DNA from: Rosettibacter sp964572725
GTDB taxonomy: Bacteria > Bacteroidota > Ignavibacteria > Ignavibacteriales > Melioribacteraceae
Length of the DNA stretch: 53,073 nucleotides
NCBI GenBank assembly: GCA_964572725.1
Contig: CAZNFW010000019.1
Location: 1-53,073 of the forward strand
Reading direction: 5' to 3'
Of the stretch, positions 17,882-26,863 are shown piece after piece. Positions within the stretch are counted from its first letter, which is position 1, and each line of letters starts with the position of its first letter. Both the position numbers and the translations under genes were made by a program. The notes beneath the pieces are model-generated. The model was not told where the DNA came from and did not search any database. It was given only the letters and a program-made list of their open reading frames with translations.

Positions 17882-18886
17882 ATGGCGAGTAACATGATAC
17901 ATTACAAAGAATTAGGCTTAGTAAACTCAAAAGAGCTGTTTCAAAAAGCAGTGAAAGGTGGATATGCTATTCCAGCTTTCAATTTTAATAATCTTGAACA
18001 ACTTCAGGCAATTATTGGTGCTTGTGTTGAAACAAAATCTCCTGTAATTCTGCAGGTATCGAGCGGAGCTCGTAAATATGCCAATCAAACATTGTTAAAA
18101 CATCTTGCAAAAGGAGCAGTGGAATATGCTCATGAACTTGGATATGATATTCCAATCGTTCTGCATCTTGACCACGGAGATAGTTTTGAGCTTTGTAAAT
18201 CCTGTATTGAATCGGGTTTTTCATCAGTTATGATTGATGGCTCACATTTGCCGTATGAACAAAATGTTGAACTTACCAGAAAAGTTGTTGAGTATGCTCA
18301 TCAATTTGATGTATCGGTGGAAGGAGAACTAGGGGTTCTTGCAGGAATAGAAGATGAGGTATCAAGCGAAGTTACACATTACACTAAACCTGAAGAGGTG
18401 GAAGATTTTGTAAGCAAAACTGGCGTTGATTCACTTGCAATTTCAATTGGCACATCACACGGTGCAAATAAATTCAAACCAGAACAATGCACAAGAACTG
18501 AAGATGGAATTTTAATTCCTCCACCTCTTAGATTTGATATACTTGAAGAAATTGAAAAAAGAATTCCCGGATTTCCTATTGTTCTGCATGGAGCTTCATC
18601 TGTTCCAGTTGAATTAGTGAAAACAATTAACAGTTACGGCGGCAAATTAAAAGATGCTGTAGGAATTCCGGAAGACCAACTGCGTCGTGCAGCTGCTTCG
18701 GCTGTTTGCAAGATAAACATTGATTCAGATGGAAGATTGGCAATGACAGCAGCTATAAGAAAAGTAATGGCAGAAAATCCTGCAGAATTTGACCCGAGAA
18801 AATATCTTGGTCCTGCACGCGAAGCATTGAAAGAATTATACAAGCATAAAATTATTAATGTGCTTGGAAGTGCAAATAAAGCTTAA
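17882..18886 (+). CDS. fba: Class II fructose-bisphosphate aldolase
   Basis: Zinc enzyme that cleaves fructose 1,6-bisphosphate into dihydroxyacetone phosphate and glyceraldehyde 3-phosphate in glycolysis, and runs in reverse in gluconeogenesis. The 334-residue protein shows YAIPAFNFNNLEQ, VLHLDHGDS (catalytic Asp97 and zinc His98), VSVEGELGVLAG, the phosphate-loop segment SIGTSHGANK, and VLHGASS (zinc ligand His). These match the long class II type. The ATG at 17882 is used, but ATG 17894 (MIHYKELG) follows a GCGAG and may be the true start. A hairpin at 18898-18926 follows the stop. The gene stands alone. Confidence 0.93.
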   Translation: MASNMIHYKELGLVNSKELFQKAVKGGYAIPAFNFNNLEQLQAIIGACVETKSPVILQVSSGARKYANQTLLKHLAKGAVEYAHELGYDIPIVLHLDHGDSFELCKSCIESGFSSVMIDGSHLPYEQNVELTRKVVEYAHQFDVSVEGELGVLAGIEDEVSSEVTHYTKPEEVEDFVSKTGVDSLAISIGTSHGANKFKPEQCTRTEDGILIPPPLRFDILEEIEKRIPGFPIVLHGASSVPVELVKTINSYGGKLKDAVGIPEDQLRRAAASAVCKINIDSDGRLAMTAAIRKVMAENPAEFDPRKYLGPAREALKELYKHKIINVLGSANKA

Positions 18887-18897
18887 GTAATAAAAAA

Positions 18898-18926
18898 GGG
18901 AATCCATTTTTGTAAGATGGATTCCC
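18898..18926 (-). terminator. Intrinsic terminator between aldolase and cytochrome c genes
   Basis: GGGAATCCAT at 18898-18907 pairs perfectly with ATGGATTCCC at 18917-18926 (10 bp, 9-base loop). Reading the minus strand, the stem is followed at once by TTTTTT, the classic layout for ending the minus-strand cytochrome c transcript. On the plus strand a T-run comes about 12 bases later, so it may also stop the aldolase transcript. Confidence 0.75.
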
Positions 18927-18948
18927 CAAATTAAAATAATTTTTTTAC

Positions 18949-19359
18949 TCATCTTGTTAATAAATAATCTGCAATCTTTCCTAAATCTTTTACATCAAGA
19001 TTATTAAACGAAGGCATTACAATGTTTTTGTATTTTAATCTGTATTGTTTCAATCTTTCGTTACTATAAGAAGATGGGTTTCTTAGATAATTAATTAACT
19101 TATCTCTATCCCAATATTTATTTATTTGAACAAGCGCAGGAGCAATGTTGCTTCCTTCAAGATTTTGTCCGTGACACGAAGTACATCCATTTTCACGGAT
19201 TAATGTTAAACCATCCTTCTCTTCATTCGACTGCATTGTCTTTTCAGTATAATTTGAAGCAGTTATAGGCTCTTCTTTTGGTTTTGTGATTCTGCCTAAT
19301 ATGAAGAGAACTATAAATAAACCTAAAAAAGCAGCCAGCCATTTTTGAGTATTTGTCAT
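18949..19359 (-). CDS. Membrane-anchored monoheme cytochrome c
   Basis: A 136-residue electron carrier. An N-terminal helix (KWLAAFLGLFIVLFILGRI) anchors it to the outer face of the cytoplasmic membrane, followed by a flexible acidic linker and one class I cytochrome c domain with CTSCH at residues 59-63 for covalent heme. The MPSF at about 115-118 provides the likely axial Met, and the final helix DLGKIADYLL is typical. It is the last gene of the minus-strand AmmeMemoRadiSam block, 62 bases after the aminopropyltransferase-like gene, so it may supply electrons to that system. Redox partner unknown. Confidence 0.88.
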   Translation of the reverse strand: MTNTQKWLAAFLGLFIVLFILGRITKPKEEPITASNYTEKTMQSNEEKDGLTLIRENGCTSCHGQNLEGSNIAPALVQINKYWDRDKLINYLRNPSSYSNERLKQYRLKYKNIVMPSFNNLDVKDLGKIADYLLTR

Positions 19360-19421
19360 TTACTTTTTCCTTTCGTTTTTCATTTGTAAAATTAATAGGT
19401 AAGAATGCTAATTACAATTTT

Positions 19422-21626
19422 TCATTTAATTAATATTAAGTTGAAAAACAATATAACAACAAGAAATAAAATTGAAAAAGGCATTCCATAAAAAGGAATT
19501 AATATTAAACTTGCAATCAATGAGCCTGAACATCCTCCAATTAAATCTGATGCATATAATTGCGAAATTAAATTTTGTTGATGTTGTGTTTTGTAAAAAC
19601 ATGCAAATGAGAAAATTCCTGCTGTTAAAAATCCATCAAGTAAAAGTAAGATGAGAAAAATTATTAGACTGCTTTGCAGAATAGTATTCATTAAATAGTA
19701 GACAGCAGCATTCAAAAGTAATAATGAAACTATAAGCATTATTCCTAAATACTTTTCTTTTTCTCTGAAAAATGAGATAAGGTAATTGATAAAAAATGCT
19801 CCAAGCGATAAACCAATCATAAAGGAAGTTAGCAAAACTCCTATATCTCTATATAAAATTCCATTTTGATTTTGATAGATGATTATAAGTATCACTTCTA
19901 AAATCATTCCAGTTAATCCAGCTGTGAAAACAATTATCATTCTTTTAAGATTGTTATAATTTCTTATGATAATAAAAATTGCGAATAAAACTATTAGGAC
20001 AGTTATTAAGAAATTTTTACTTGGACTTTGAAATGTTAGGTTTTTATAAGATAAATCGGGAAAAAATTTTGATAACCAGATTGATGTAGTATATGCATAA
20101 CAAACAGGATGTAAATCTGTATTTATGGTTTCTGATTTTTCATTAAATATCTTCTGGATTTCATAAAATCTGTCGTTAGTAAAAATGTAATTGATGTATT
20201 GGGGCAAAATTAATTTTGTTTCAGGTTTTCTTTCATTAAATCTGTTGACGAGAAATGAAATATCTCTTATCAAATTTTTCTTTGAAGCAATAAAAATTAC
20301 ACCGGGAAGAACAATTATGTTTTTAAAATTTATTTTAAGGGCATTAAAGATGCTCTTATTCCTTTCTTTTAGTTGATTTGTCCAGATATTCTCTGATGAA
20401 CGAATTCTAAAGGAAAGAACACCAGTTTGATTTAAAGAATTATAACATTGCAGGAAAAATTCTTTTGTATAGAATCGATTATTTTGTGCAGACATTGGTT
20501 CGGGCATTCCGATTAGAATTAAATCGTAGGAATGTCTATTACGCAAAAATTTTCTTGGGTCATCATAAATTATTTTTACTTTTTGATTTTTCAATGGACT
20601 GGATAAATTTTCAGGCAAATAATTTTTAACTGCATCAATTAATTCTTTATTGATTTCAACATAGTCGATTCTTTTGACAGGCAATTTCAATAATTCATAA
20701 ATGATACCCTCAAAACCTCCTCCAAGTACAAGCACATTATCTATTTTATCAAGCTGGAGAGTTGAAATATGCACAATCTCTTCTGCATCAAAGCTACCTG
20801 TTTCGTAAGCAAGAGCATCATCAATAAAAACATTTATCTGATTTTCAAATGATGATATTGAAACACGTCCATAAGGAGTATCAATTGACTTAATTAAAAA
20901 TGGATGATTCCATAAATTTAGATAGTAATCAATTTTTTGATTGAATAAGTAAAGAGTAATAATAGTTGCAAAGATTAAGCTTGAGAAAAATTTGTTTGTT
21001 ATCCTGGATTTTTCGAATGATAATGAAGCTGCAAAAGTTAATATTAGACAACAAAATAGGGCTGTCGAAAAATTATTCATTCTTAAAATCAAAGACAAAG
21101 TAGAAAACAAACCGCCGGCTACACCACCTGCGCTTTCTACAGCATAAGCTTTTGCCAGGGTTTCATTTTTTCTTAGAAAATCTTTTGCTGTCCATTGAAA
21201 CAATAATCCTGCAATTAAACTTAGTGGAATCAAAGCAATTAATAAAATTATTATTTGTTGAAAAAAGGGGAGAAAACTTCCTGCAACAGAACCAAAACTT
21301 TTTCTTATAGAACGAATGAATATAAAATCAGAAAGCAATAATAAATTTGCCAGATAAAATAAAAATTGAATATGAATACTTTTCGGGATAAAAGAACGTT
21401 TACCAATTGATACTCCTAATGCAGAACCAATTAACCAGATTCCAAATGAAAGAACATAAATCAATTCGATTCCATAGAAAGCTACATTCAATTCCCTAAG
21501 TATTACAACCTGTGCAAGGATAGAAAAGAAACCAATTGCACAGAGATAAATTGTAGATATGGTTTTTGGACTAATTAAAATCTTTTTCACTGAAAACTTC
21601 TGCCTGAAAAGTATAAAGTTCAGCAT
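19422..21626 (-). CDS. Membrane-fused aminopropyltransferase-like (spermidine synthase-fold) protein
   Basis: A 734-residue protein with membrane helices at both ends and a Rossmann methyltransferase/spermidine-synthase fold in the middle. The N-terminal third has six or seven helices (IGFFSILAQVVILRELNVAFYG). The central domain has NVLVLGGGFEGIIYE and RIDYVEINKELIDAV, and a YDLILIGMPEPMSAQNNRFYT loop. The C-terminal third has helices again. The usual catalytic Asp of the GGGDG loop is replaced (GGGFEG), so polyamine synthesis is doubtful. It overlaps the Memo-AMMECR1 gene by 56 bases. The ATG at 21626 follows GGAAAA; a GTG at 21590 is an alternative start. Fused relatives are commonly annotated as integral-membrane spermidine synthases of unknown role. 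Confidence 0.75.
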   Translation of the reverse strand: MLNFILFRQKFSVKKILISPKTISTIYLCAIGFFSILAQVVILRELNVAFYGIELIYVLSFGIWLIGSALGVSIGKRSFIPKSIHIQFLFYLANLLLLSDFIFIRSIRKSFGSVAGSFLPFFQQIIILLIALIPLSLIAGLLFQWTAKDFLRKNETLAKAYAVESAGGVAGGLFSTLSLILRMNNFSTALFCCLILTFAASLSFEKSRITNKFFSSLIFATIITLYLFNQKIDYYLNLWNHPFLIKSIDTPYGRVSISSFENQINVFIDDALAYETGSFDAEEIVHISTLQLDKIDNVLVLGGGFEGIIYELLKLPVKRIDYVEINKELIDAVKNYLPENLSSPLKNQKVKIIYDDPRKFLRNRHSYDLILIGMPEPMSAQNNRFYTKEFFLQCYNSLNQTGVLSFRIRSSENIWTNQLKERNKSIFNALKINFKNIIVLPGVIFIASKKNLIRDISFLVNRFNERKPETKLILPQYINYIFTNDRFYEIQKIFNEKSETINTDLHPVCYAYTTSIWLSKFFPDLSYKNLTFQSPSKNFLITVLIVLFAIFIIIRNYNNLKRMIIVFTAGLTGMILEVILIIIYQNQNGILYRDIGVLLTSFMIGLSLGAFFINYLISFFREKEKYLGIMLIVSLLLLNAAVYYLMNTILQSSLIIFLILLLLDGFLTAGIFSFACFYKTQHQQNLISQLYASDLIGGCSGSLIASLILIPFYGMPFSILFLVVILFFNLILIK

Positions 21627-23094
21627 TTTTCCAGTCGCCGGCTTTTAATCCTGCTTTAAAACAAAGCTGGTCTAAAAAGACTTCTTTACCCCATCCGGTT
21701 TCTGTTGCAACCTGTGGCAGAAATACGGCTTGCCTGTTTCCTTTTTTTACAATTACTCCGTCTCTGCCAAGAACAATTTCATTCGCATTATTAATTTTTT
21801 TGTATGGTGTTAGGACCGAAATTTCAATTTCTATTTGTTCGAGTTCATTTTTTGTTAATGGTCGAAATCTTGTGTCGTTAAAAGCAGATTGAAGAGCCAT
21901 TGCTCCAATAAGAGTACAAAGTGGAGTATCTTCAGCCATGTGACCAATACATCCGCGCAACTCTCCATGTTTTTTAAGTGTAACAAAAGCTCCTCGTTTA
22001 ACTTTAAGTTTTTGATTCATATCGCGGGGTAAAGGAACTGTTTGAGCAAAAAAATATTGTTCAAGCGTGCTGCGGGCAAATTTTAGAAGGAATTTTTTAT
22101 CGGAAGAAGTTAACTGATAAGAATCATCAATTATTAATGTATCAATATCTGCTGATTCATTATATATTTTTTTTGAAATAGCAACGGCACCATAACCAAC
22201 CACTCTGTCGGTAGATCCTGCAGGATTGTATCCTGAATTACAATAGCTTATTATACGGGCACTTTTAGCACCAAGTTCATTTGCTGTGCAAACAGCTGCT
22301 ATAATTGGAGCCTCGCCGCAGGCGCAGGTTGATAGTTGTGGTATTCCTTTTTCCAATTGTTTGTTTAATGCGGTTTTAATTTTTTCAGGATTTAATGTTG
22401 CAATTGATTTAAGAGTTACATTGTCAATTTTAATTGCATCATCAAAATTTGGATAGTGGGAAAGGTCAGAACTGGCAACTATTAGAGTTTTTTTGTTTTG
22501 TAAAATTTCTGCAATAGATTTCCCAAATCGTTTGCATAAATCAATATCTGATGAACCTACAATCACAGGAAGAATTTTTGCGTCAGTAAATAAATATTTT
22601 ATAAAAGGCAGCAGTACTTCGATCGAATGCTCTTTAGCATGAACTGCTAAATTTACAGTAACATCATTATCTTTTTTTAATAATTCTTCAGCTGTTTTAC
22701 TGTCAATTTTTAGTGAACCAATTGGCGTTGAAAATGAACCGTATGGATAAATTGATATTCCGTAAAAATTAGGAGTTGTATGATTTGTTCCAAGAATAAC
22801 AATTAAATCAAATTTTTCATTTTTAATTTGGTTAAAAGCATCGGCTGCAATTTGACCTGAATAAATAAAGCCGGCATGAGGAACAATAATTGCAATGATG
22901 CTTTCAGCAGTTTTTGGCTTTGCGTTCTTTAGAAAAATTTCTATTTGTTTTTTTAAGACAATTGAATCAGCAGAATAAAATTGTCCGGCAAAAACTGGAT
23001 AACGAGTTGAATCAGTAAGATTGTTAAAATTGTCTTTTGCTTTGCATGAAAAAAATGTTATTGTAAAAAGCAGGAAGTATAAAAACTTTTTCAT
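21571..23094 (-). CDS. AmmeMemoRadiSam fusion protein: Memo (B) plus AMMECR1 (A) domains, lipoprotein
   Basis: A 507-residue two-domain protein. It starts with a lipoprotein-type signal ending in TFFSC, so Cys17 would be lipidated and the protein exported. Residues about 30-310 are a Memo-family domain related to extradiol dioxygenases (AIIVPHAGFIYSG with His73, EHSIEVLLPFIKYLF, ASSDLSHYPNF, STCACGEAPI). Residues about 330-507 are an AMMECR1 domain with the LRGCIGH signature and VFLPQVATETGWGKEVFLDQL. Together with the radical SAM gene 36 bases upstream this forms an AmmeMemoRadiSam system, a conserved trio with no known reaction. Here A and B are fused and secreted. Confidence 0.9.
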   Translation of the reverse strand: MKKFLYFLLFTITFFSCKAKDNFNNLTDSTRYPVFAGQFYSADSIVLKKQIEIFLKNAKPKTAESIIAIIVPHAGFIYSGQIAADAFNQIKNEKFDLIVILGTNHTTPNFYGISIYPYGSFSTPIGSLKIDSKTAEELLKKDNDVTVNLAVHAKEHSIEVLLPFIKYLFTDAKILPVIVGSSDIDLCKRFGKSIAEILQNKKTLIVASSDLSHYPNFDDAIKIDNVTLKSIATLNPEKIKTALNKQLEKGIPQLSTCACGEAPIIAAVCTANELGAKSARIISYCNSGYNPAGSTDRVVGYGAVAISKKIYNESADIDTLIIDDSYQLTSSDKKFLLKFARSTLEQYFFAQTVPLPRDMNQKLKVKRGAFVTLKKHGELRGCIGHMAEDTPLCTLIGAMALQSAFNDTRFRPLTKNELEQIEIEISVLTPYKKINNANEIVLGRDGVIVKKGNRQAVFLPQVATETGWGKEVFLDQLCFKAGLKAGDWKNAELYTFQAEVFSEKDFN

Positions 23095-23130
23095 TTTTAT
23101 CTCACCTTATCATTTATCTAATTAAAAAAA

Positions 23131-24363
23131 TTATTTCCATACACCTGTAATTGTTTGTCCGCAATATTCGCATTTGCCATCTTTTAAATGAATTTCTGTT
23201 GTAAACATTCCAGTCCTTTTTATTACAATTTTTCCGCATTTTGGACAGTAAGTTGAATTACCCGGATGTCCTGGCACATTTCCAATAAATGCATAATGGA
23301 GTCCTTTTGACATTGCAATATCTCTTGCTTTTTCGAGTGTCGAAATTGGTGTAGGAGGAAGATTTAGCAATTTGTAATCAGGATGAAATCTTGTAAAATG
23401 AACAGGAACATCAGGACCTATTTCATTTACAATCCAATTTGAAAGGTCATTCAGCATTTTATCAGAATCATTCAGTGTAGGGACTACAAGATTTACAATT
23501 TCAAGGTGTTTTCCTGTTTTTGAAATTTGTTTTATGCTTCTTAGAACAGGTTTTAATTCTGCTGCCGATACTTTTCTATAGAATTCTTCGCTGAAACCTT
23601 TAAGGTCAATTTTAATTGCATCAAGTACTTCACACATCTCTTTGAGTGGTTCTTCATTCATAAATCCGCAGCTGATTAAAACACTTCTTATATTTTTTCT
23701 CTTAGCAAGTTTTGCAATGTCAATTAAGTATTCTGTAAAAACAGTCGGTTCGTTATAAGTGAAAGCAATTACAGGCACATTTTGAGAAAAAGATGCAGCG
23801 ACAATTTTTTCTGGTGAAATATATTCGACAGGAAAGTCTTCCGGTTTTGCCTGAGATATTTCCCAGTTTTGGCAGAATTGACATGATAAAGGACAACCGG
23901 CAGTAGCAAGAGAAAATGCTTGACTGCCCGGCAAGAAATGATAAAATGGTTTTTTCTCTATAGGGTCAATATGAATTGAAACCGGTCTTCCATATACAAG
24001 ACTTTTAAGTTTCCCATTAAGATTTATTCTTGCACGGCATTTGCCGCGCTCACCTTCTTTTATAACACATCCTTGTGCACAAAGAAGACATTTTATAATT
24101 GATTCTTTGTGTTCGAATTGATTTATTCCTGAAATTTGAGAAGGGCTGTGACAAATTTGACAATTAATATTTTTTGATTCTGTAGAAACCCAGTATCGAG
24201 CTGTAGGTGCATATTTGTAAAGTTCTTTTTTATAATCCAGCTGGAATTTTTCATTAATAAAAGAAAATAATTCTTCCGGCAAAAAAGAAATAAAAGCAAG
24301 AGCACTTCCAAGATAGAGATTTGTTTTTATAAAATTACGACGCGAGTAAATTTCCTTCAGCAT
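23131..24363 (-). CDS. AmmeMemoRadiSam system radical SAM protein with Tat signal
   Basis: A 410-residue radical SAM protein. The start SRRNFIKTNLYLGSALAFIS is a twin-arginine signal with a hydrophobic helix, which would export the protein folded with its cofactors. CQICH at residues 68-72 fits the c-type heme motif CxxCH. CLLCAQGC (92-99) with a later Cys109 is the family's own cysteine set. The radical SAM cluster motif GCPLSCQFC (Cys157, Cys161, Cys164) follows, then a TIM-barrel-like core (AFTYNEPTVFTEYLIDIAK). The tail carries two CxxC pairs (CPKC and CEYC), probably zinc. It sits 12 bases after the SPFH gene. Reaction unknown. Confidence 0.87.
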   Translation of the reverse strand: MLKEIYSRRNFIKTNLYLGSALAFISFLPEELFSFINEKFQLDYKKELYKYAPTARYWVSTESKNINCQICHSPSQISGINQFEHKESIIKCLLCAQGCVIKEGERGKCRARINLNGKLKSLVYGRPVSIHIDPIEKKPFYHFLPGSQAFSLATAGCPLSCQFCQNWEISQAKPEDFPVEYISPEKIVAASFSQNVPVIAFTYNEPTVFTEYLIDIAKLAKRKNIRSVLISCGFMNEEPLKEMCEVLDAIKIDLKGFSEEFYRKVSAAELKPVLRSIKQISKTGKHLEIVNLVVPTLNDSDKMLNDLSNWIVNEIGPDVPVHFTRFHPDYKLLNLPPTPISTLEKARDIAMSKGLHYAFIGNVPGHPGNSTYCPKCGKIVIKRTGMFTTEIHLKDGKCEYCGQTITGVWK

Positions 24364-24374
24364 TTTTTATAGAA

Positions 24375-25154
24375 TTATTTTTCTTCTTTTTTAGTTTTTT
24401 CGATTAATTCAAAAAATGGTTTAAATAAGTCAATAGGAACAGGGAAAATTGTAGTAGAATTTTTTTCGGCTGCAACTTCAACTAAAGTTTGCAAGAATCT
24501 TAACTGCAGAGCATATGGTGAAGAGCTAATAATATTTGAAGCATCAGCTAAACGTTGTGAAGCCTGATATTCACCTTCGGCATGAATTACTTTAGCACGT
24601 CGTTCTCTTTCTGCTTCTGCCTGTCGTGCAATTGCTCTTTGCATTTCAACTGGTAAATCAACATTCTTTACTTCAACAAGAGAAACTTTTATGCCCCACG
24701 GTGCAGTGTGAGTATCAATTGTTTCTTGAAGATGTCTGTTGATTTTTTCTCTTTCTGTTAAAAGTTCATCAAGTTCAGATTGTCCAAGCATACTTCTTAA
24801 AGTTGTTTGAGCAAGCTGAGAAGTTGCATACAGATAATTTTCTACTTCAACAACGGCTTTTGCAGCATCAATTACTCTAAAGTAAACAACAGCACTAACT
24901 TTAATTGAGATATTATCTTTTGTAATTACATCCTGCGGTGGCACCTCCATTGCTACAACCCTTAAACTTACTCTTACCATTCTATCAACGATTGGAATCA
25001 AAAAGATTAAACCGGGACCTTTTGTTGGAATTAATCTTCCTAATCGAAAAATAACACCGCGTTCATATTCTCTTAGAATTCTTATTGCACTTGCAAGAAT
25101 TATTATCACAAATAATATTATGATAAATGTAATGGTAATATTCTCAGCTCCCAT
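24375..25154 (-). CDS. SPFH/band 7 protein (slipin, stomatin-like)
   Basis: A 259-residue prohibitin-like membrane scaffold. One N-terminal hydrophobic hairpin segment (ITFIIILFVIIILASAI) is followed by the SPFH domain (REYERGVIFRLGRL, VPPQDVITKDNISIKVSAVVYFRV) and a C-terminal coiled coil (QAEAERERRAKVIHAEGEYQA). Such proteins form oligomeric rings in membrane microdomains. An AGGAGATTGAA site precedes the ATG. It follows nfeD by 35 bases; slipin-NfeD pairs are a widely conserved operon in which the NfeD protease is thought to cut the stomatin partner. Confidence 0.93.
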   Translation of the reverse strand: MGAENITITFIIILFVIIILASAIRILREYERGVIFRLGRLIPTKGPGLIFLIPIVDRMVRVSLRVVAMEVPPQDVITKDNISIKVSAVVYFRVIDAAKAVVEVENYLYATSQLAQTTLRSMLGQSELDELLTEREKINRHLQETIDTHTAPWGIKVSLVEVKNVDLPVEMQRAIARQAEAERERRAKVIHAEGEYQASQRLADASNIISSSPYALQLRFLQTLVEVAAEKNSTTIFPVPIDLFKPFFELIEKTKKEEK

Positions 25155-25189
25155 TTCAATCTCCTGTTTAATTTATAAATCTAAAAAAG

Positions 25190-26497
25190 TTATTCGTTTA
25201 CTTTTTCAACAATGAGCCTTAAATCTACTCTTTCGATAACCTTAACTTTATCTCCTGGATTAATTTCTTCTTTTTTGCAGTCCGCACTCCATATTTCACC
25301 ATGAAGAAGAATTTGACCAGAGGCATTAGGACTTATTTTTGAAATTGCTCTTCCTATTTCCCCAATCATTCCTTCGGTTCCTGTAATTGGCTTTCTTCTT
25401 TGGGCAGAAATTCCTTTACCAACGGCAAACAGAAAGAATAATGCAGTTAAAATTGTTACAGTAATAATTATACTTAAAGAAATATTCAGAAATTGAGTTG
25501 ATATGTCTGTATCTATTAACATTAATGAACCAATAATAAATGAAATAATTCCTCCAGCAGCTAATAAACCGTGGCTTACAACTTTAATTTCTGCAATGAA
25601 TAAAATAATTGCAAAAATAATTAAGCCTAAACCGGCATAATTAATTGGTAAAGTATGAAGTGAATAAAATGCCAGCACGAGACAAATCACACCAACAATA
25701 CCGGGGAGTATAGAGCCTGGATTACTAAGTTCAAAAATCAATCCGTAAATTCCAATCATTAAGAGAATGTAGGCTATGTTTGGGTCGCTAACAATATCAA
25801 GAATTTTCTGGATTAATGTCATTTCAATAAAATCAACCTTGGCATTTTTTGTATTAATGATTTTGATACCTGTAGTTGTTTCAACTTTTTTTCCATCTAA
25901 TTGAATAATTAAGCTGTCAAGATTTTTTGATATTAAATCAATAACATTTTCTTTAAGTGCTTCTGTTTCTGATAAAGAAAGGCTTTGGCGAACAGCTTTT
26001 TCTGCCCAATCAATATTTCTGAGTCTTTTCTCCGCAATACTTCTTATGAAAGCAGCAGCATCATTAGTTGCTTTTTCCATCATTATATCCGTGCTGTCTT
26101 TTTTATTTTGTGTTCCTCCTTCACTCATCATTACGGGATGTGCCGCACCAATATTAGTACCGGGTGACATTGCAGCAATGTGAGAAGCAAGCGTGATAAA
26201 TACTCCCGCTGATGCAGCCTGTGCACCTGATGGATAAACATAAACTACAACTGGAATTTCTGATGATAAAAAGTCGCTGACGATTAAACGAGTTGACTTT
26301 AATAAACCGCCGGGAGTATTAAGTTTTATTATTAAACACTCTGCTTTTTCTTGTTTTGATTTTTCAAGTGAGTTATGAATATAACTTGCAGCAACAGGAT
26401 TAATTGTTCCATCAATCTTAATTACAAATATTCTTGATTGTGTTGAAGTATCGGAAAAATTCGTAAGGAAAAGTATTGTCAATAATAAAATTTTCAT
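25190..26497 (-). CDS. NfeD-family membrane-bound serine protease
   Basis: A 435-residue protein of the long NfeD type (1510-N like). A signal-like start is followed by a ClpP-fold domain (about 22-215) with LNTPGGLLKSTRLIVSDFL and SGAQAASAGVFITLA, in which Ser96 is the likely nucleophile; the Lys of the Ser-Lys dyad lies in MMEKATNDAAAFIRS. Then come five or six membrane helices and a C-terminal OB-fold NfeD domain (IGEIGRAISKISPNASGQILLHGEIW). It is the first gene of the minus-strand block and is preceded by a GAGGGAAAC ribosome site. Partner of the adjacent SPFH protein. Confidence 0.92.
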   Translation of the reverse strand: MKILLLTILFLTNFSDTSTQSRIFVIKIDGTINPVAASYIHNSLEKSKQEKAECLIIKLNTPGGLLKSTRLIVSDFLSSEIPVVVYVYPSGAQAASAGVFITLASHIAAMSPGTNIGAAHPVMMSEGGTQNKKDSTDIMMEKATNDAAAFIRSIAEKRLRNIDWAEKAVRQSLSLSETEALKENVIDLISKNLDSLIIQLDGKKVETTTGIKIINTKNAKVDFIEMTLIQKILDIVSDPNIAYILLMIGIYGLIFELSNPGSILPGIVGVICLVLAFYSLHTLPINYAGLGLIIFAIILFIAEIKVVSHGLLAAGGIISFIIGSLMLIDTDISTQFLNISLSIIITVTILTALFFLFAVGKGISAQRRKPITGTEGMIGEIGRAISKISPNASGQILLHGEIWSADCKKEEINPGDKVKVIERVDLRLIVEKVNE

Positions 26498-26863
26498 GTT
26501 TCCCTCTTCTCAAACTTATCTCCAAATCCAATTCATAAAGCTACGAATAAAAATCAAACTATCAACATCAACCAGTTAAAAAGTAATTAATTCTAAATCA
26601 ACAAGCAATGAAAGGAAAAAGGAATAATCTGATATTAATTTCTATTTGCACTTCACAGCAGGGAGTAATAAAGTTTCTAATCCAGACAAAGAATATGCAA
26701 TTTCCAAAATTTGTATTTAATTATTTTATTAATAACTACTGTAGTTATGCAGATTACTTACTTAACGGTTTTTTGAAAATTGTAGACACGATAATAAAAA
26801 GGAGAATAAATTTTCATAATTTAGAGGAAACGAAAATCCTTTCACAATAAAAAGGTAAATAAT
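26498..26863. other. Intergenic region between divergent nfeD and pruA
   Basis: About 370 bases containing the upstream signals of both flanking genes. One short frame at 26608-26850 has a composition like random AT-rich DNA and no recognisable family. No RNA gene, repeat or clear consensus promoter is seen. Confidence 0.4.

Noticed and set aside
26608..26850. Open frame of 80 codons between nfeD and pruA
   Set aside because: No ribosome site, no recognisable family and random-looking composition; treated as intergenic.
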